NCBI GenBank assembly: GCA_903933395.1
Contig: CAIZKA010000450.1
Location: forward strand, 1 to 5,056
DNA: 5,056 bases
Direction of reading: 5' to 3'
Source: an uncultured beta proteobacterium
GTDB taxonomy: Bacteria > Pseudomonadota > Gammaproteobacteria > Burkholderiales > Rhodocyclaceae
Part shown: positions 1 to 5,056 of the stretch, piece by piece
How the letters are laid out: every line of letters starts with the position of its first letter
Numbering within the stretch: the stretch's first letter is position 1
Translations under genes and position numbers: made by a program
The notes under the pieces: model-generated
What the model was told of the DNA's origin: nothing
What the model saw: the letters and a program-made list of their open reading frames with translations, nothing else
The model's database searches: none

Positions 1-410
1 ATATGGCGGCTGCCGTGCCGTCAGCGCCGACTTTCCAGGCCGACCTGGCGTTGCGCCCGCAGGCCCTGCGCCGCGCCGTCAGCAACCTGATCGACAACGC
101 GCTGCGCTATGCCGGTGCCGACCGCCCAGTCGAACTGGACCTGGCTGCCGCCGCCGGAGATTTCATGATCGAGGTGCGCGACCGCGGCCCCGGAATACCG
201 CCGCAGGATGTCGAACGCATCAAGCGTCCCTTCGCCCGGCTCGAAGCGGCGCGCAGCAACACGGCGGGTGCCGGCCTGGGACTGGCCATCGTCGAGCGCA
301 TCGCCCGCTCGCACAACGGTCGCCTTGAACTTCTGCCACGCGGCGGCGGCGGCCTGATCGCGCGCCTCGTGCTGCGCCCCCTCGACTCACACGCCACGCC
401 CACGCCATGA
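1..410 (+). CDS. Sensor histidine kinase, C-terminal ATPase domain (5' partial)
   Basis: This is the C-terminal HATPase_c domain of a two-component sensor kinase; the sensor, HAMP and phospho-acceptor His regions lie outside the window. The frame is open at the left edge, so the ATG at base 3 is an internal codon. Numbering the visible residues from that Met, an N box (SNLIDNALRYA, key Asn 32), a G1 box (DRGPGIP, 60-66), an F-box region (KRPFARLEAARS, 74-85) and a G2 box (GAGLGLAIVERI, 89-100) occur in the canonical order. The lines 'GLGLAIVERIARSHNGRLEL' and 'PFARLEAARS' resemble the EnvZ/OmpR-type class, so the domain should bind ATP and phosphorylate the kinase's own histidine at the inner membrane. 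A response-regulator gene would be expected upstream. The stop overlaps the next start (ATGA), implying translational coupling to the globin gene. The EnvZ-like class is secure; the stimulus is unknown and I assign no gene symbol. Confidence 0.93.
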   Translation, partial: MAAAVPSAPTFQADLALRPQALRRAVSNLIDNALRYAGADRPVELDLAAAAGDFMIEVRDRGPGIPPQDVERIKRPFARLEAARSNTAGAGLGLAIVERIARSHNGRLELLPRGGGGLIARLVLRPLDSHATPTP

Positions 411-814
411 ACGATACTGCTGCAGCCACTCCATTTGCACGTATCGGCGGCGAGCCCGCCGTGCGCCGGCTCGTCCGGCGGTTCTACGAACTGATGGATA
501 CCCTGCCCGAGGCCTACGCCATCCGCAAACTGCATCAGGTCAAGTTAGACAGTGCCGAGGAAAAGCTCTTCATGTTCCTTTGCGGCTGGCTCGGCGGCCC
601 GCAACTGTATGTCGAGAAATACGGTCACCCCAGGCTGCGCGCCCGCCATCTGCCGTTCGCCATCGCCAGCGGGGAGGCCGAACAGTGGATGCTGTGCATG
701 CGTCAGGCCATGGCGGAGAACATCACGGATGAAGATCTGCGCGCCGGGCTCGACAAGTCGCTCAACGACCTGGCCTATCACATGCGCAACCGCAACGATC
801 CACCGGTGGCCTGA
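407..814 (+). CDS. Group II truncated hemoglobin (trHbO/GlbO-like)
   Basis: This 135-residue protein matches the short 2-on-2 globin fold. It opens with the family's FxxIGGE motif (residues 10-16), then RRFYELMD with Tyr27 as the probable B10 ligand-stabilising residue. The stretch FLCGWLGGPQLYVEKYGHPRLRARH follows (57-81), with His81 as the proximal F8 heme ligand, and then EQWMLCM with Trp94 at G8, a hallmark of group II. Such globins are cytoplasmic and bind O2 or NO; proposed roles are NO/peroxide detoxification or oxygen delivery, and the sequence alone does not choose. The ATG overlaps the kinase stop (ATGA). I see no convincing Shine-Dalgarno sequence before it, consistent with translation by reinitiation after the kinase. 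The gene ends just before the palindrome in the convergent gap. Identification is firm; the physiological role is inferred. Confidence 0.95.
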   Translation: MNDTAAATPFARIGGEPAVRRLVRRFYELMDTLPEAYAIRKLHQVKLDSAEEKLFMFLCGWLGGPQLYVEKYGHPRLRARHLPFAIASGEAEQWMLCMRQAMAENITDEDLRAGLDKSLNDLAYHMRNRNDPPVA

Positions 815-818
815 GGGC

Positions 819-871
819 CTAGGGTCTGTTCTCATTCAGGCGACGGTCGACTGAATGAGAACAGACCCTAG
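819..871. repeat. 53-bp near-perfect palindrome in convergent intergenic gap (MITE-like or hairpin)
   Basis: The left arm (819-839) and right arm (851-871) are perfect 21-bp inverted repeats, read from the core of each as GGGTCTGTTCTCATTCAG and CTGAATGAGAACAGACCC. The 11-nt centre is itself nearly palindromic (CGAC-G-GTCG at 841-849), so the whole segment folds as one long hairpin with a single G-A mismatch. The GGG...CCC core (822-868) is flanked by TA on each side, as expected for a tiny inverted-repeat element that duplicated a TA (or lies in CTAG), similar in style to IS5-type ends. There is no U-tract on either strand, so it is not a textbook terminator, although a stem this long could still stall polymerase or protect mRNA 3' ends from both genes. 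The permease stop codon (TAG, 870-868) lies in the right arm. The structure is certain; its origin is inferred. Confidence 0.9.
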
Positions 872-2010
872 AGATCGGCGCTGGCCTGTATGCGGCGCAG
901 CGCCTTGGCGTGACGGTGCCTCGCCATCAGGCGCGGGTCGGTGACGATGAGGCCGATGGTTTCGCCGATCACCATCACCACCCCCAGCACCGGCAGAACC
1001 AGCATCAGGCCTGGGATACCCGCCACGGCGCCGCCGGCGAAAATCATCAGCACAGTGATCAGCGGATGCAGCTCCAGGCTCTTGCCGATGGTCATCGGCA
1101 TGTACAGGAAATCGTCGAGCAGGCGCACCAGGCCGAACAGGCCGATCGCCCAGTAGGCCATGGTCGGATCGGCAGGGAAGTCGGTGGCTGCCACCAGCAC
1201 CACCAGCAGGCCGCCGAGGATCGAGCCGACATAGGGCACCCAGGCCAGCACGGCGCAGATCAGCCCCAATGCCAGCGGCCCCGGAATGCCCAGCAGCCAG
1301 AGTCCCGCCGCCAGCGTCACGGTATCGAGGATGGTCAGGTTGATCAGCCCCTGGAAATAGGCGCGCGCGGTGCGGTCGATCTCGTGCAGCAGGAACAAAG
1401 ACCTCTCGAAAAACGCATTGGGTACCGCGGCGCCGAGAAAACGCTTGAAGCGGCGGCCGTCGCGCAGGAAGAAGAAGGCCAGGAAAGGTGCCAGCAGCAG
1501 CGAGGGCGTCCACGCCATGATGCCAAGCGCGACCGGCTCCAGATGGTCGGCGATGCTTCCGGTGCTTTGCGTCAGCCGTGCGGCGACGGTATCGGCAAGA
1601 TGGGCGCGGGCCAGCGGCGGCGAGTGGCGTTCAAGCGATCGCAGCGAGGCATCGAGAAGTTGCGTGCCGCCCTGCACATAGCGATCCACCGTATCCTGCC
1701 ACTGCGTCGCCTGGCTCGTCAGGCGCGGCATCAGCGCGACTCCGACGATGCCCAACAACACCAGAAAAGCCAGGGTAACCAGGCTCGCCGCCGCATCGCG
1801 GCTCATGCCGCGATAGATCAGCGCCCTGACCGGCGGATAGAGGAAGTAGTAGAGGATCAGCGCCAGCAGGAAGGGCACCACCAGCCACAGCACTTTCTGG
1901 AACACGAGCAGCAGCAGGCAGGTCCCGGCGATGATCGCCGCCCAGACCACGGGACCCGAGCCGGGGTGCTCGGCGTGCGGCCGCGCCGCCTTGATCGATG
2001 ATGCGCTCAT
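868..2010 (-). CDS. AI-2E family transporter (PerM/UPF0118-type permease)
   Basis: The product is a 380-residue polytopic inner-membrane protein of the AI-2E transporter family, near the family's usual length. Hydrophobic segments lie at roughly 21-37, 40-58, 72-95, 161-182, 220-241, 243-276, 284-302 and 312-345. The soluble stretch at about 96-160 is the typical large loop after the third segment. Recognisable conserved pieces are FLAFFFLRDGRRFKRFL (176-192), the ERSLFLLHEIDRTARAYFQG segment (202-221), WVPYVGSILGGLLV (257-270), the DDFLYMP motif (299-305) and the HPLITVLMIFAGG segment (315-327). Family members have been linked to autoinducer-2 export or to Na+/H+ antiport; the substrate here cannot be read from sequence. 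The ATG lies 9 nt after the stop of the CNB-domain gene, with only a weak GCGAG-like ribosome site, suggesting a shared transcript. Its TAG stop lies in the arm of the intergenic palindrome. Confidence 0.94.
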   Translation of the reverse strand: MSASSIKAARPHAEHPGSGPVVWAAIIAGTCLLLLVFQKVLWLVVPFLLALILYYFLYPPVRALIYRGMSRDAAASLVTLAFLVLLGIVGVALMPRLTSQATQWQDTVDRYVQGGTQLLDASLRSLERHSPPLARAHLADTVAARLTQSTGSIADHLEPVALGIMAWTPSLLLAPFLAFFFLRDGRRFKRFLGAAVPNAFFERSLFLLHEIDRTARAYFQGLINLTILDTVTLAAGLWLLGIPGPLALGLICAVLAWVPYVGSILGGLLVVLVAATDFPADPTMAYWAIGLFGLVRLLDDFLYMPMTIGKSLELHPLITVLMIFAGGAVAGIPGLMLVLPVLGVVMVIGETIGLIVTDPRLMARHRHAKALRRIQASADL

Positions 2011-2019
2011 GTCTCGCCG

Positions 2020-2556
2020 CTAAACCAGGCGCTGGTTAACGCTCATCGACGAGGCCAGGGTACGCATCCGCGCGCCGAGGTGACAGGCCAGCTGGCGCGA
2101 GATTTTCGAGGCGATCCGGGCATGCGTGTCGAGCAGGCCGACGAAATCGTCGCGAAAGAAGACGATCAACTTGCAAGGACTTGCCGCGCGGGCCTGCGCC
2201 GAACGCGACGAGTTGTCCAGCAGCGCCAGTTCGCCGAAGAAGGTTCCCGGGCCGAGCTGCGCGACGCGCCCCGTGTCGCCCTGGCGGCGGCGGGGAAGGG
2301 AAGCTGCCGGGTCGTGGCCGTCGACATGCGCCCCCTGATCCTGGCGCGAAATCAGGACCTCGCCCGAGGCGATGATGTAGATGGCCTGACCCTCGTCGCC
2401 TTCATCGAAAATCACCTCGCCTTCGAGGTAGATGCGCTCATGCAGCAGGCCGTCGACGATCTCCAGTTCAGCCGGCGTCAGATTGACGAAAAGACTGAGC
2501 TCGTGCAGGCGATCCAGGCGCGGTGAAGTTTTTTTGGGCTGAAACAAAGTGACCAC
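2020..2556 (-). CDS. Stand-alone cyclic nucleotide-binding (Crp-like) domain protein
   Basis: This is a single CNB domain of 178 residues with no DNA-binding helix-turn-helix: only about 40 helical residues follow the barrel. A helical start (LSLFVNLTPAELEIVDGLL) leads into GEVIFDEGDEGQAIYIIASGEVLI (about 46-69). The phosphate-binding cassette is FFGELALLDNSSRSAQARA, with Gly108, Glu109 and Arg118 in place, so cAMP/cGMP binding is plausible. A hydrophilic insert (about 70-100) with an RRR run and acidic patches lengthens the strand 4-5 loop. I chose the GTG at 2556 because GGGAG lies 9 nt upstream of it. The in-frame ATG at 2574 would add six residues but has no ribosome site. It is probably a soluble regulator, perhaps of the permease encoded 9 nt downstream; that partnership is inferred only from position. 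Family assignment is firm, ligand and target unknown. Confidence 0.9.
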   Translation of the reverse strand: MVTLFQPKKTSPRLDRLHELSLFVNLTPAELEIVDGLLHERIYLEGEVIFDEGDEGQAIYIIASGEVLISRQDQGAHVDGHDPAASLPRRRQGDTGRVAQLGPGTFFGELALLDNSSRSAQARAASPCKLIVFFRDDFVGLLDTHARIASKISRQLACHLGARMRTLASSMSVNQRLV

Positions 2557-2565
2557 GATTCTCGG

Positions 2566-2570
2566 CTCCC
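2566..2570 (-). promoter_or_regulatory. Ribosome binding site deciding the GTG start of the CNB-domain gene
   Basis: The minus strand reads GGGAG here, 9 nt before the GTG at 2556. The upstream in-frame ATG at 2574 is preceded by CTCCGCCATGCCAG, which has no purine-rich site. This favours GTG as the start. Confidence 0.55.
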
Positions 2571-2587
2571 ACATCTGGCATGGCGGA

Positions 2588-2617
2588 GTTTCAGCAAGTT
2601 CTGGTGCCCGCTGAAAC
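2588..2617. repeat. Short inverted repeat GTTTCAGC...GCTGAAAC in the thpR to CNB gap
   Basis: In the short gap downstream of thpR and upstream of the CNB-domain gene, GTTTCAGC (2588-2595) and GCTGAAAC (2610-2617) form perfect 8-bp arms around a 14-nt spacer. A further GCTGAAAC occurs at 2538-2545 inside the start of the CNB-domain gene. No T-run follows on either strand, so it is not a recognisable terminator. It could be a dyad operator or a weak mRNA hairpin, or chance. I found no convincing -35/-10 pair in the gap. Confidence 0.35.
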
Positions 2618-2657
2618 AGGCGCCAGGCCGAAACCGGATTAATGACGCGATTCTAAA

Positions 2658-3212
2658 TCATCCGGCGTCCGCTTCGCCAAGCGGAAAGCGGGCCAGCGTC
2701 CTGTAGTTGGCGGCGGAAGAATGAAGCTGGCTCTCGACCAGTGCAAATTCGCCAACCTGCCAGTTGACCGGCGTGCCCAGCCTGGGCAGCGATGCGCAGC
2801 GGACGCGGCGCGCGAGCGTGACGTGCGCCGCCAGGTTCGCACCGGCCCGCGCGTCGATGGCAAAGCCGGCGGCGCGCAAACCGCCAACCAGGGTCGCGGC
2901 AAGCCCGCGCAAAGGCGCCGGCGTCTGACGGAACCCCGCCCACAGGATGCCGCCCTGCGGCCAGAAGCCAAACCGGTCAAGGCTGAGGGCAAACGATTCG
3001 GCGCGAATCCCTGCCGCGAATTCTTCCAGTTGCGGGATCTGCTCCGAGGCCACCGAACCGACAAACGCCAGGGTCAGGTGCAGGGATTCCGGTCGCATCA
3101 AACGGCCACCGCCGCGGGCTGCGAGATCCCGCGCCAGCGCGGCCAAATGGGACATCGCCTCGTCGTCGGGCCATAGCGCAAAAAACACCCGGCGCGAGTC
3201 GGCCTCGCTCAT
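2658..3212 (-). CDS. thpR: RNA 2',3'-cyclic phosphodiesterase (LigT/2H family)
   Basis: This 184-residue cytoplasmic enzyme of the 2H phosphoesterase superfamily has the family's usual length. The N-terminus reads RRVFFALWPDDE (7-18), the classic ThpR opening. The two catalytic HxTx motifs are HLTLAF (His45, Thr47) and HVTLAR (His130, Thr132), separated by the typical ~85 residues; the preceding LMRPESLHLTL and the later LDRFGFWPQGGILWAGF also fit. The enzyme opens 2',3'-cyclic phosphates on RNA ends to 2'-phosphates and can show 2'-5' RNA ligase activity in vitro. The ATG overlaps the ispF stop (ATGA) and has no clear Shine-Dalgarno sequence of its own, so translation probably depends on coupling to ispF. 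A functional link to isoprenoid synthesis is not known to me; it may be a passenger in the operon. Confidence 0.95.
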   Translation of the reverse strand: MSEADSRRVFFALWPDDEAMSHLAALARDLAARGGGRLMRPESLHLTLAFVGSVASEQIPQLEEFAAGIRAESFALSLDRFGFWPQGGILWAGFRQTPAPLRGLAATLVGGLRAAGFAIDARAGANLAAHVTLARRVRCASLPRLGTPVNWQVGEFALVESQLHSSAANYRTLARFPLGEADAG

Positions 3213-3700
3213 TCAGCCGCACGCACCAGCAACACCACGGCATGCGCCGCGATGCCCTCGCCACGCCCTTCGAAGCCCAGGCGCTCGTTGGTCTTGCCCT
3301 TGACGTTCACGTCGTCTGCGGCAATGCCAAGATCGGCCGCAATGTTGGCGCGCATGACCTCCACATGGGGTGCGATGCGCGGCGCCTGGGCGATCACGGT
3401 GGCGTCGATGTTGCCCACCTCCCAACCGGCGGCGCGCACGGCAGCCATGGCACCGCGCAACAGGGTGCGGCTGTCGGCCCCCTCCCACTGCGAACCGGTG
3501 TCGGGAAACATGCCGCCGATATCGCCAAGACCGGCGCCGCCGAGGATGGCGTCGGTAATCGCATGCAGCAGCGCATCGGCATCCGAATGCCCTAGCAGGC
3601 CCTGAGGATGGGGAATGTGCACGCCGCCCAGGATCAGCTGGCGCCCGGGTGCCAGGGCATGCACGTCGTAGCCCTGGCCGACGCGATATGGCAGCTTCAT
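3209..3700 (-). CDS. ispF: 2-C-methyl-D-erythritol 2,4-cyclodiphosphate synthase
   Basis: IspF cyclises CDP-methylerythritol 2-phosphate to MEcPP with release of CMP, a middle step of the MEP isoprenoid pathway; the enzyme is a cytoplasmic trimer. The 163-residue product is full length. The metal ligands are visible: Asp12 and His14 in GQGYDVHAL, and His46 in GHSDADALLHAITDAILG. Further signatures are GLGDIGGMFPDT (57-68), DATVIAQAPRIAPH, and VNVKGKTNERLGFEGRGEGIAAHAV near the C-terminus. The open frame extends to an ATG at 3766, but I start at 3700: MKLPYRVGQGYDVH is the family's N-terminus and AAGGAG lies 9 nt upstream. The start is 1 nt past the stop of the small thioredoxin gene, and the stop overlaps the thpR start. 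It is separated from its pathway partner ispD by two redox genes. Confidence 0.98.
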   Translation of the reverse strand: MKLPYRVGQGYDVHALAPGRQLILGGVHIPHPQGLLGHSDADALLHAITDAILGGAGLGDIGGMFPDTGSQWEGADSRTLLRGAMAAVRAAGWEVGNIDATVIAQAPRIAPHVEVMRANIAADLGIAADDVNVKGKTNERLGFEGRGEGIAAHAVVLLVRAAE

Positions 3701-3701
3701 T

Positions 3702-4049
3702 TCAGGAAACTCCTTTTGCCACAGTGGCATCGATCGATCGCAGCGCATTGTCGACGGCCTGCACATCGGCCGGCCGCACCAGGCGCGCCATTTCCTGGCC
3801 CTGGCTCAGGAAAATCAGCGTCGGCCAGAGCTTGACGCGAAAGGTCCGCCCCAGCCTGCGGCCGGGCCCGTCTTCGACCTTGATGTGGCGCACGCCCGGA
3901 CTGCGTGCCAGCGCTTCCGCGATCAGCGGCTGTGCAGCGCGACAGTGCCCGCAATGGGCCGCGCCGAACTCGATCACGACGGGCTCCCGCATGGCATCGA
4001 CCTCGTTGCGGGAAGGTTCGGCATCACGGGATGCGTCTGCCGCGTTCAT
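3702..4049 (-). CDS. Small thioredoxin-fold protein with CGHC active site
   Basis: This 115-residue protein has a single thioredoxin domain. After a hydrophilic N-terminal stretch of about 20 residues, strand PVVIEFGA leads to AAHCGHCRAAQPLI, with redox cysteines 33 and 36. The usual Trp before the first Cys is replaced by His, and the CGHC pair resembles PDI/DsbA-like sites rather than the CGPC of thioredoxin. RVKLWPTLIFLSQGQE carries the cis-proline (Pro76) facing the active site. There is no signal peptide, so it should be cytoplasmic. The start overlaps the upstream TlpA-like stop (ATGA) and has GGAGG 4 nt before it. An internal ATG at 3992, with GAGG 8 nt upstream, is an alternative start giving a bare 96-residue domain. 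It follows the periplasmic TlpA-like gene and precedes ispF. The fold is certain; the substrate is unknown. Confidence 0.9.
   Translation of the reverse strand: MNAADASRDAEPSRNEVDAMREPVVIEFGAAHCGHCRAAQPLIAEALARSPGVRHIKVEDGPGRRLGRTFRVKLWPTLIFLSQGQEMARLVRPADVQAVDNALRSIDATVAKGVS
3710..3715 (-). promoter_or_regulatory. Ribosome binding site of ispF
   Basis: The minus strand reads AAGGAG (within AAAAGGAG, 3717-3710), 9 nt before the ATG at 3700 and inside the last codons of the upstream thioredoxin gene. It fixes the ispF start and rules out the ATG at 3766. Confidence 0.8.
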
Positions 4050-4567
4050 TTCGCCTCCATGCTGATGCCGAAGGCCTTGCCGATCAACGCCCGCGCTTCG
4101 GGGCTGTCCCAGTCCTTGGCCCCGTAATATTTGCCGACGACGCGGCCCTGGGTGTCGACCAGCACCGTCAGCGGAATCCGGTTGGCGCCCAGCATGTTTT
4201 CCAGCATCAGCTGGCTGTCGATGAAGTGGCTGAAGCTGCTCGGCGACATTTTCAGGAAGGCCTCGGCCTTGTCACGGTAGTCGTCGGTGGAAATGCCGAT
4301 CATCGCGAACTTCCTGCCTTCGTAGCGCCAGAAAAGCCTTTCCAGCGAGCCCATCTCGGAGCGGCAGGGCCCGCACCAGCTGGCCCAGACATTGATGATC
4401 AGCGGCTTGCCGCGAAACTCGGACAGCTTGCGCGACGGCCCCGACAAGCCCTGCATGGTCGCCTCGCGCAGTATACCGCCGGTTTCGACTTCGCCGGGCG
4501 TGTTCGCCCCGACAGGCGCCGCAGCGGTCAGCAGCGCCAGCAGAATCAGGCCAAGAACAATCTTCAT
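4046..4567 (-). CDS. TlpA-like periplasmic thioredoxin-family protein
   Basis: The 173-residue product begins with a signal-like segment MKIVLGLILLALLTAAAPVGA (1-21) with a probable signal-peptidase site after VGA, and no lipobox Cys, so it is exported or anchored facing the periplasm. The mature part is a TlpA/ResA-type domain: LSEFRGKPLIINVWASWCGPCRSEMGSLERL (48-78) has cysteines 65 and 68 in a canonical WCGPC, and NRIPLTVLVDTQGRVVGKYYG (129-149) has the cis-proline at 132. Such proteins reduce disulfides in the periplasm, often for cytochrome c or oxidase maturation; no such partner is in the window. The open frame extends further upstream without a stop, but that part overlaps ispD and looks like shadow sequence. 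I chose the ATG at 4567, which overlaps the ispD stop (ATGA), has GGAG 4 nt upstream and begins a proper signal peptide. Confidence 0.94.
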   Translation of the reverse strand: MKIVLGLILLALLTAAAPVGANTPGEVETGGILREATMQGLSGPSRKLSEFRGKPLIINVWASWCGPCRSEMGSLERLFWRYEGRKFAMIGISTDDYRDKAEAFLKMSPSSFSHFIDSQLMLENMLGANRIPLTVLVDTQGRVVGKYYGAKDWDSPEARALIGKAFGISMEAK

Positions 4568-5056
4568 CGCACTCCGGCCTTTCCCCGGTTCTGCAATATC
4601 CATTCCGCAAGCTGCAGATCCAGCGGATACGTCACCTTCAGATTGCTGGCATCGGCCGCCACCAGCCGCGGCAGCAGCCCCAGCGTCTCGATGGCGCTGG
4701 CCTCGTCGGTGACTTGCGGCGCGAAATCGAGGGCATCGAGCAGCAGGCGGTGGCGGAACATCTGCGGCGTCTGCGCCTGCCACAACCCCTCGCGCGCAAC
4801 AGTCTGGTGGATGCGGCCGTTTTCATCGGCGCGCTTCAGCGTGTCGGCGACCGGCACCGCGAGCAGGCCGCCGGCATCGTCCTCGCCGACCTCGGCGATC
4901 AGGGTATCCACCATAGCCACGGTCAGGCAGGGACGCGCCGCATCGTGCACCAGAATCCAGTCGTCGCCGATTTCAGCCTCGCCACCGAGTTCGTTCGCCA
5001 TCGCCCGCAGGCCGTTGGCGACGCTTTGCGCGCGGGTATCGCCGCCGCAGCGCAGG
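4564..5056 (-). CDS. ispD: 2-C-methyl-D-erythritol 4-phosphate cytidylyltransferase (5' partial)
   Basis: IspD joins MEP with CTP to give CDP-methylerythritol, an early step of the MEP pathway. About 163 C-terminal residues are visible. The frame stays open to the window edge, where LRCGGDTRAQSVANGLRAM reads like the family's GGxxRxxSVxNGL motif, so the Met at 5001 is internal and the N-terminal CTP-binding loop lies outside. Other signatures in order are DDWILVHDAARPCL, AVPVADTLKRADENG, TVAREGLWQAQTPQMFRHRLLLDAL, TDEASAIE, and the closing NLKVTYPLDLQLAEWIL that contacts substrate and dimer partner. The protein is a cytoplasmic homodimer in known cases. The stop overlaps the TlpA-like start by 4 nt, making ispD the first visible gene of the minus-strand operon. 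Its promoter and any upstream genes are off the window. Confidence 0.97.
   Translation of the reverse strand, partial: LRCGGDTRAQSVANGLRAMANELGGEAEIGDDWILVHDAARPCLTVAMVDTLIAEVGEDDAGGLLAVPVADTLKRADENGRIHQTVAREGLWQAQTPQMFRHRLLLDALDFAPQVTDEASAIETLGLLPRLVAADASNLKVTYPLDLQLAEWILQNRGKAGVR

Noticed and set aside
552..854. Plus-strand open frame overlapping the globin gene
   Set aside because: Its Cys/Arg/Ser-rich translation is an out-of-frame shadow of the globin, whose heme-binding residues are intact.
815..871. Classical Rho-independent terminator between the convergent genes
   Set aside because: The hairpin is strong, but neither strand has a T-run after it and the arms are far longer than usual; it is reported as a palindrome of uncertain role instead.
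910..2001. Long plus-strand open frame (363 codons) opposite the permease gene
   Set aside because: Its translation is rich in His, Gln and Arg with no domain pattern, and it is the exact antisense of a clear membrane protein; high GC content removes stop codons from such frames.
2080..2526. Plus-strand open frame of 148 codons opposite the CNB-domain gene
   Set aside because: It has no recognisable motifs, and the opposite strand carries a full CNB domain with its conserved cassette.
2529..2535. Run of seven A residues on the minus strand near the start of the CNB-domain gene as a frameshift site
   Set aside because: The reading frame through it (CCC AAA AAA ACT) is continuous with a plausible protein, and it does not fit the X-XXY-YYZ slippery pattern in frame; no alternative-frame product is evident.
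3701..3766. Extended ispF start at the upstream ATG
   Set aside because: The extra 22 residues overlap the thioredoxin gene and do not resemble IspF, while the ATG at 3700 has a strong ribosome site and the family's N-terminus.
4568..4783. N-terminal extension of the TlpA-like frame
   Set aside because: The extension is Ala/Arg-rich, overlaps ispD coding sequence and would bury the signal peptide inside the protein.

Overview
The window reads as an ordinary, compact chromosomal segment from a GC-rich proteobacterium. The gene set (EnvZ-like kinase tail, group II truncated globin, AI-2E/PerM-type permease, IspD/IspF, ThpR), the strong third-position G/C preference and the many stop-free antisense frames fit a betaproteobacterium. 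A member of the Rhodocyclales is my best guess, but that is inference; no rRNA or other clear taxonomic marker is present.

Layout. Bases 1-814 carry two plus-strand genes: the 3' end of a sensor histidine kinase (ATPase domain only) and a group II truncated hemoglobin, overlapping by ATGA. Bases 868-5056 are all minus strand. In the direction of transcription they are ispD (5' end cut by the window edge), a TlpA-like periplasmic thioredoxin, a small cytoplasmic thioredoxin-fold protein, ispF, thpR (RNA 2',3'-cyclic phosphodiesterase), a stand-alone cyclic-nucleotide-binding-domain protein and an AI-2E-family permease. From ispD to thpR the genes overlap by 4 nt or are 1 nt apart, so they almost certainly form one translationally coupled operon. 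After thpR there is a gap of about 100 nt, then the CNB-domain gene and the permease follow 9 nt apart.

The two converging blocks meet in a 53-nt gap almost filled by a near-perfect palindrome: 21-bp arms around an 11-nt centre. It starts GGGTCTGTT, ends AACAGACCC and is flanked by TA on both sides, which looks more like a tiny inverted-repeat (MITE-like) element than a classical terminator. It also overlaps the permease stop codon.

How the genes work together. IspD and IspF catalyse two steps of the MEP isoprenoid pathway; the intervening step (IspE) is not here. The usual ispD-ispF adjacency is interrupted by two redox-protein genes. The globin and the kinase may be co-expressed. The CNB-domain protein and the permease may form a pair. 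I see no evidence of a wholly new system. The most unusual items are the palindrome, the redox genes between ispD and ispF, and the kinase-globin coupling. No gene-free stretch exceeds 300 bases, and I found no rRNA, tRNA, CRISPR array or transposase gene.
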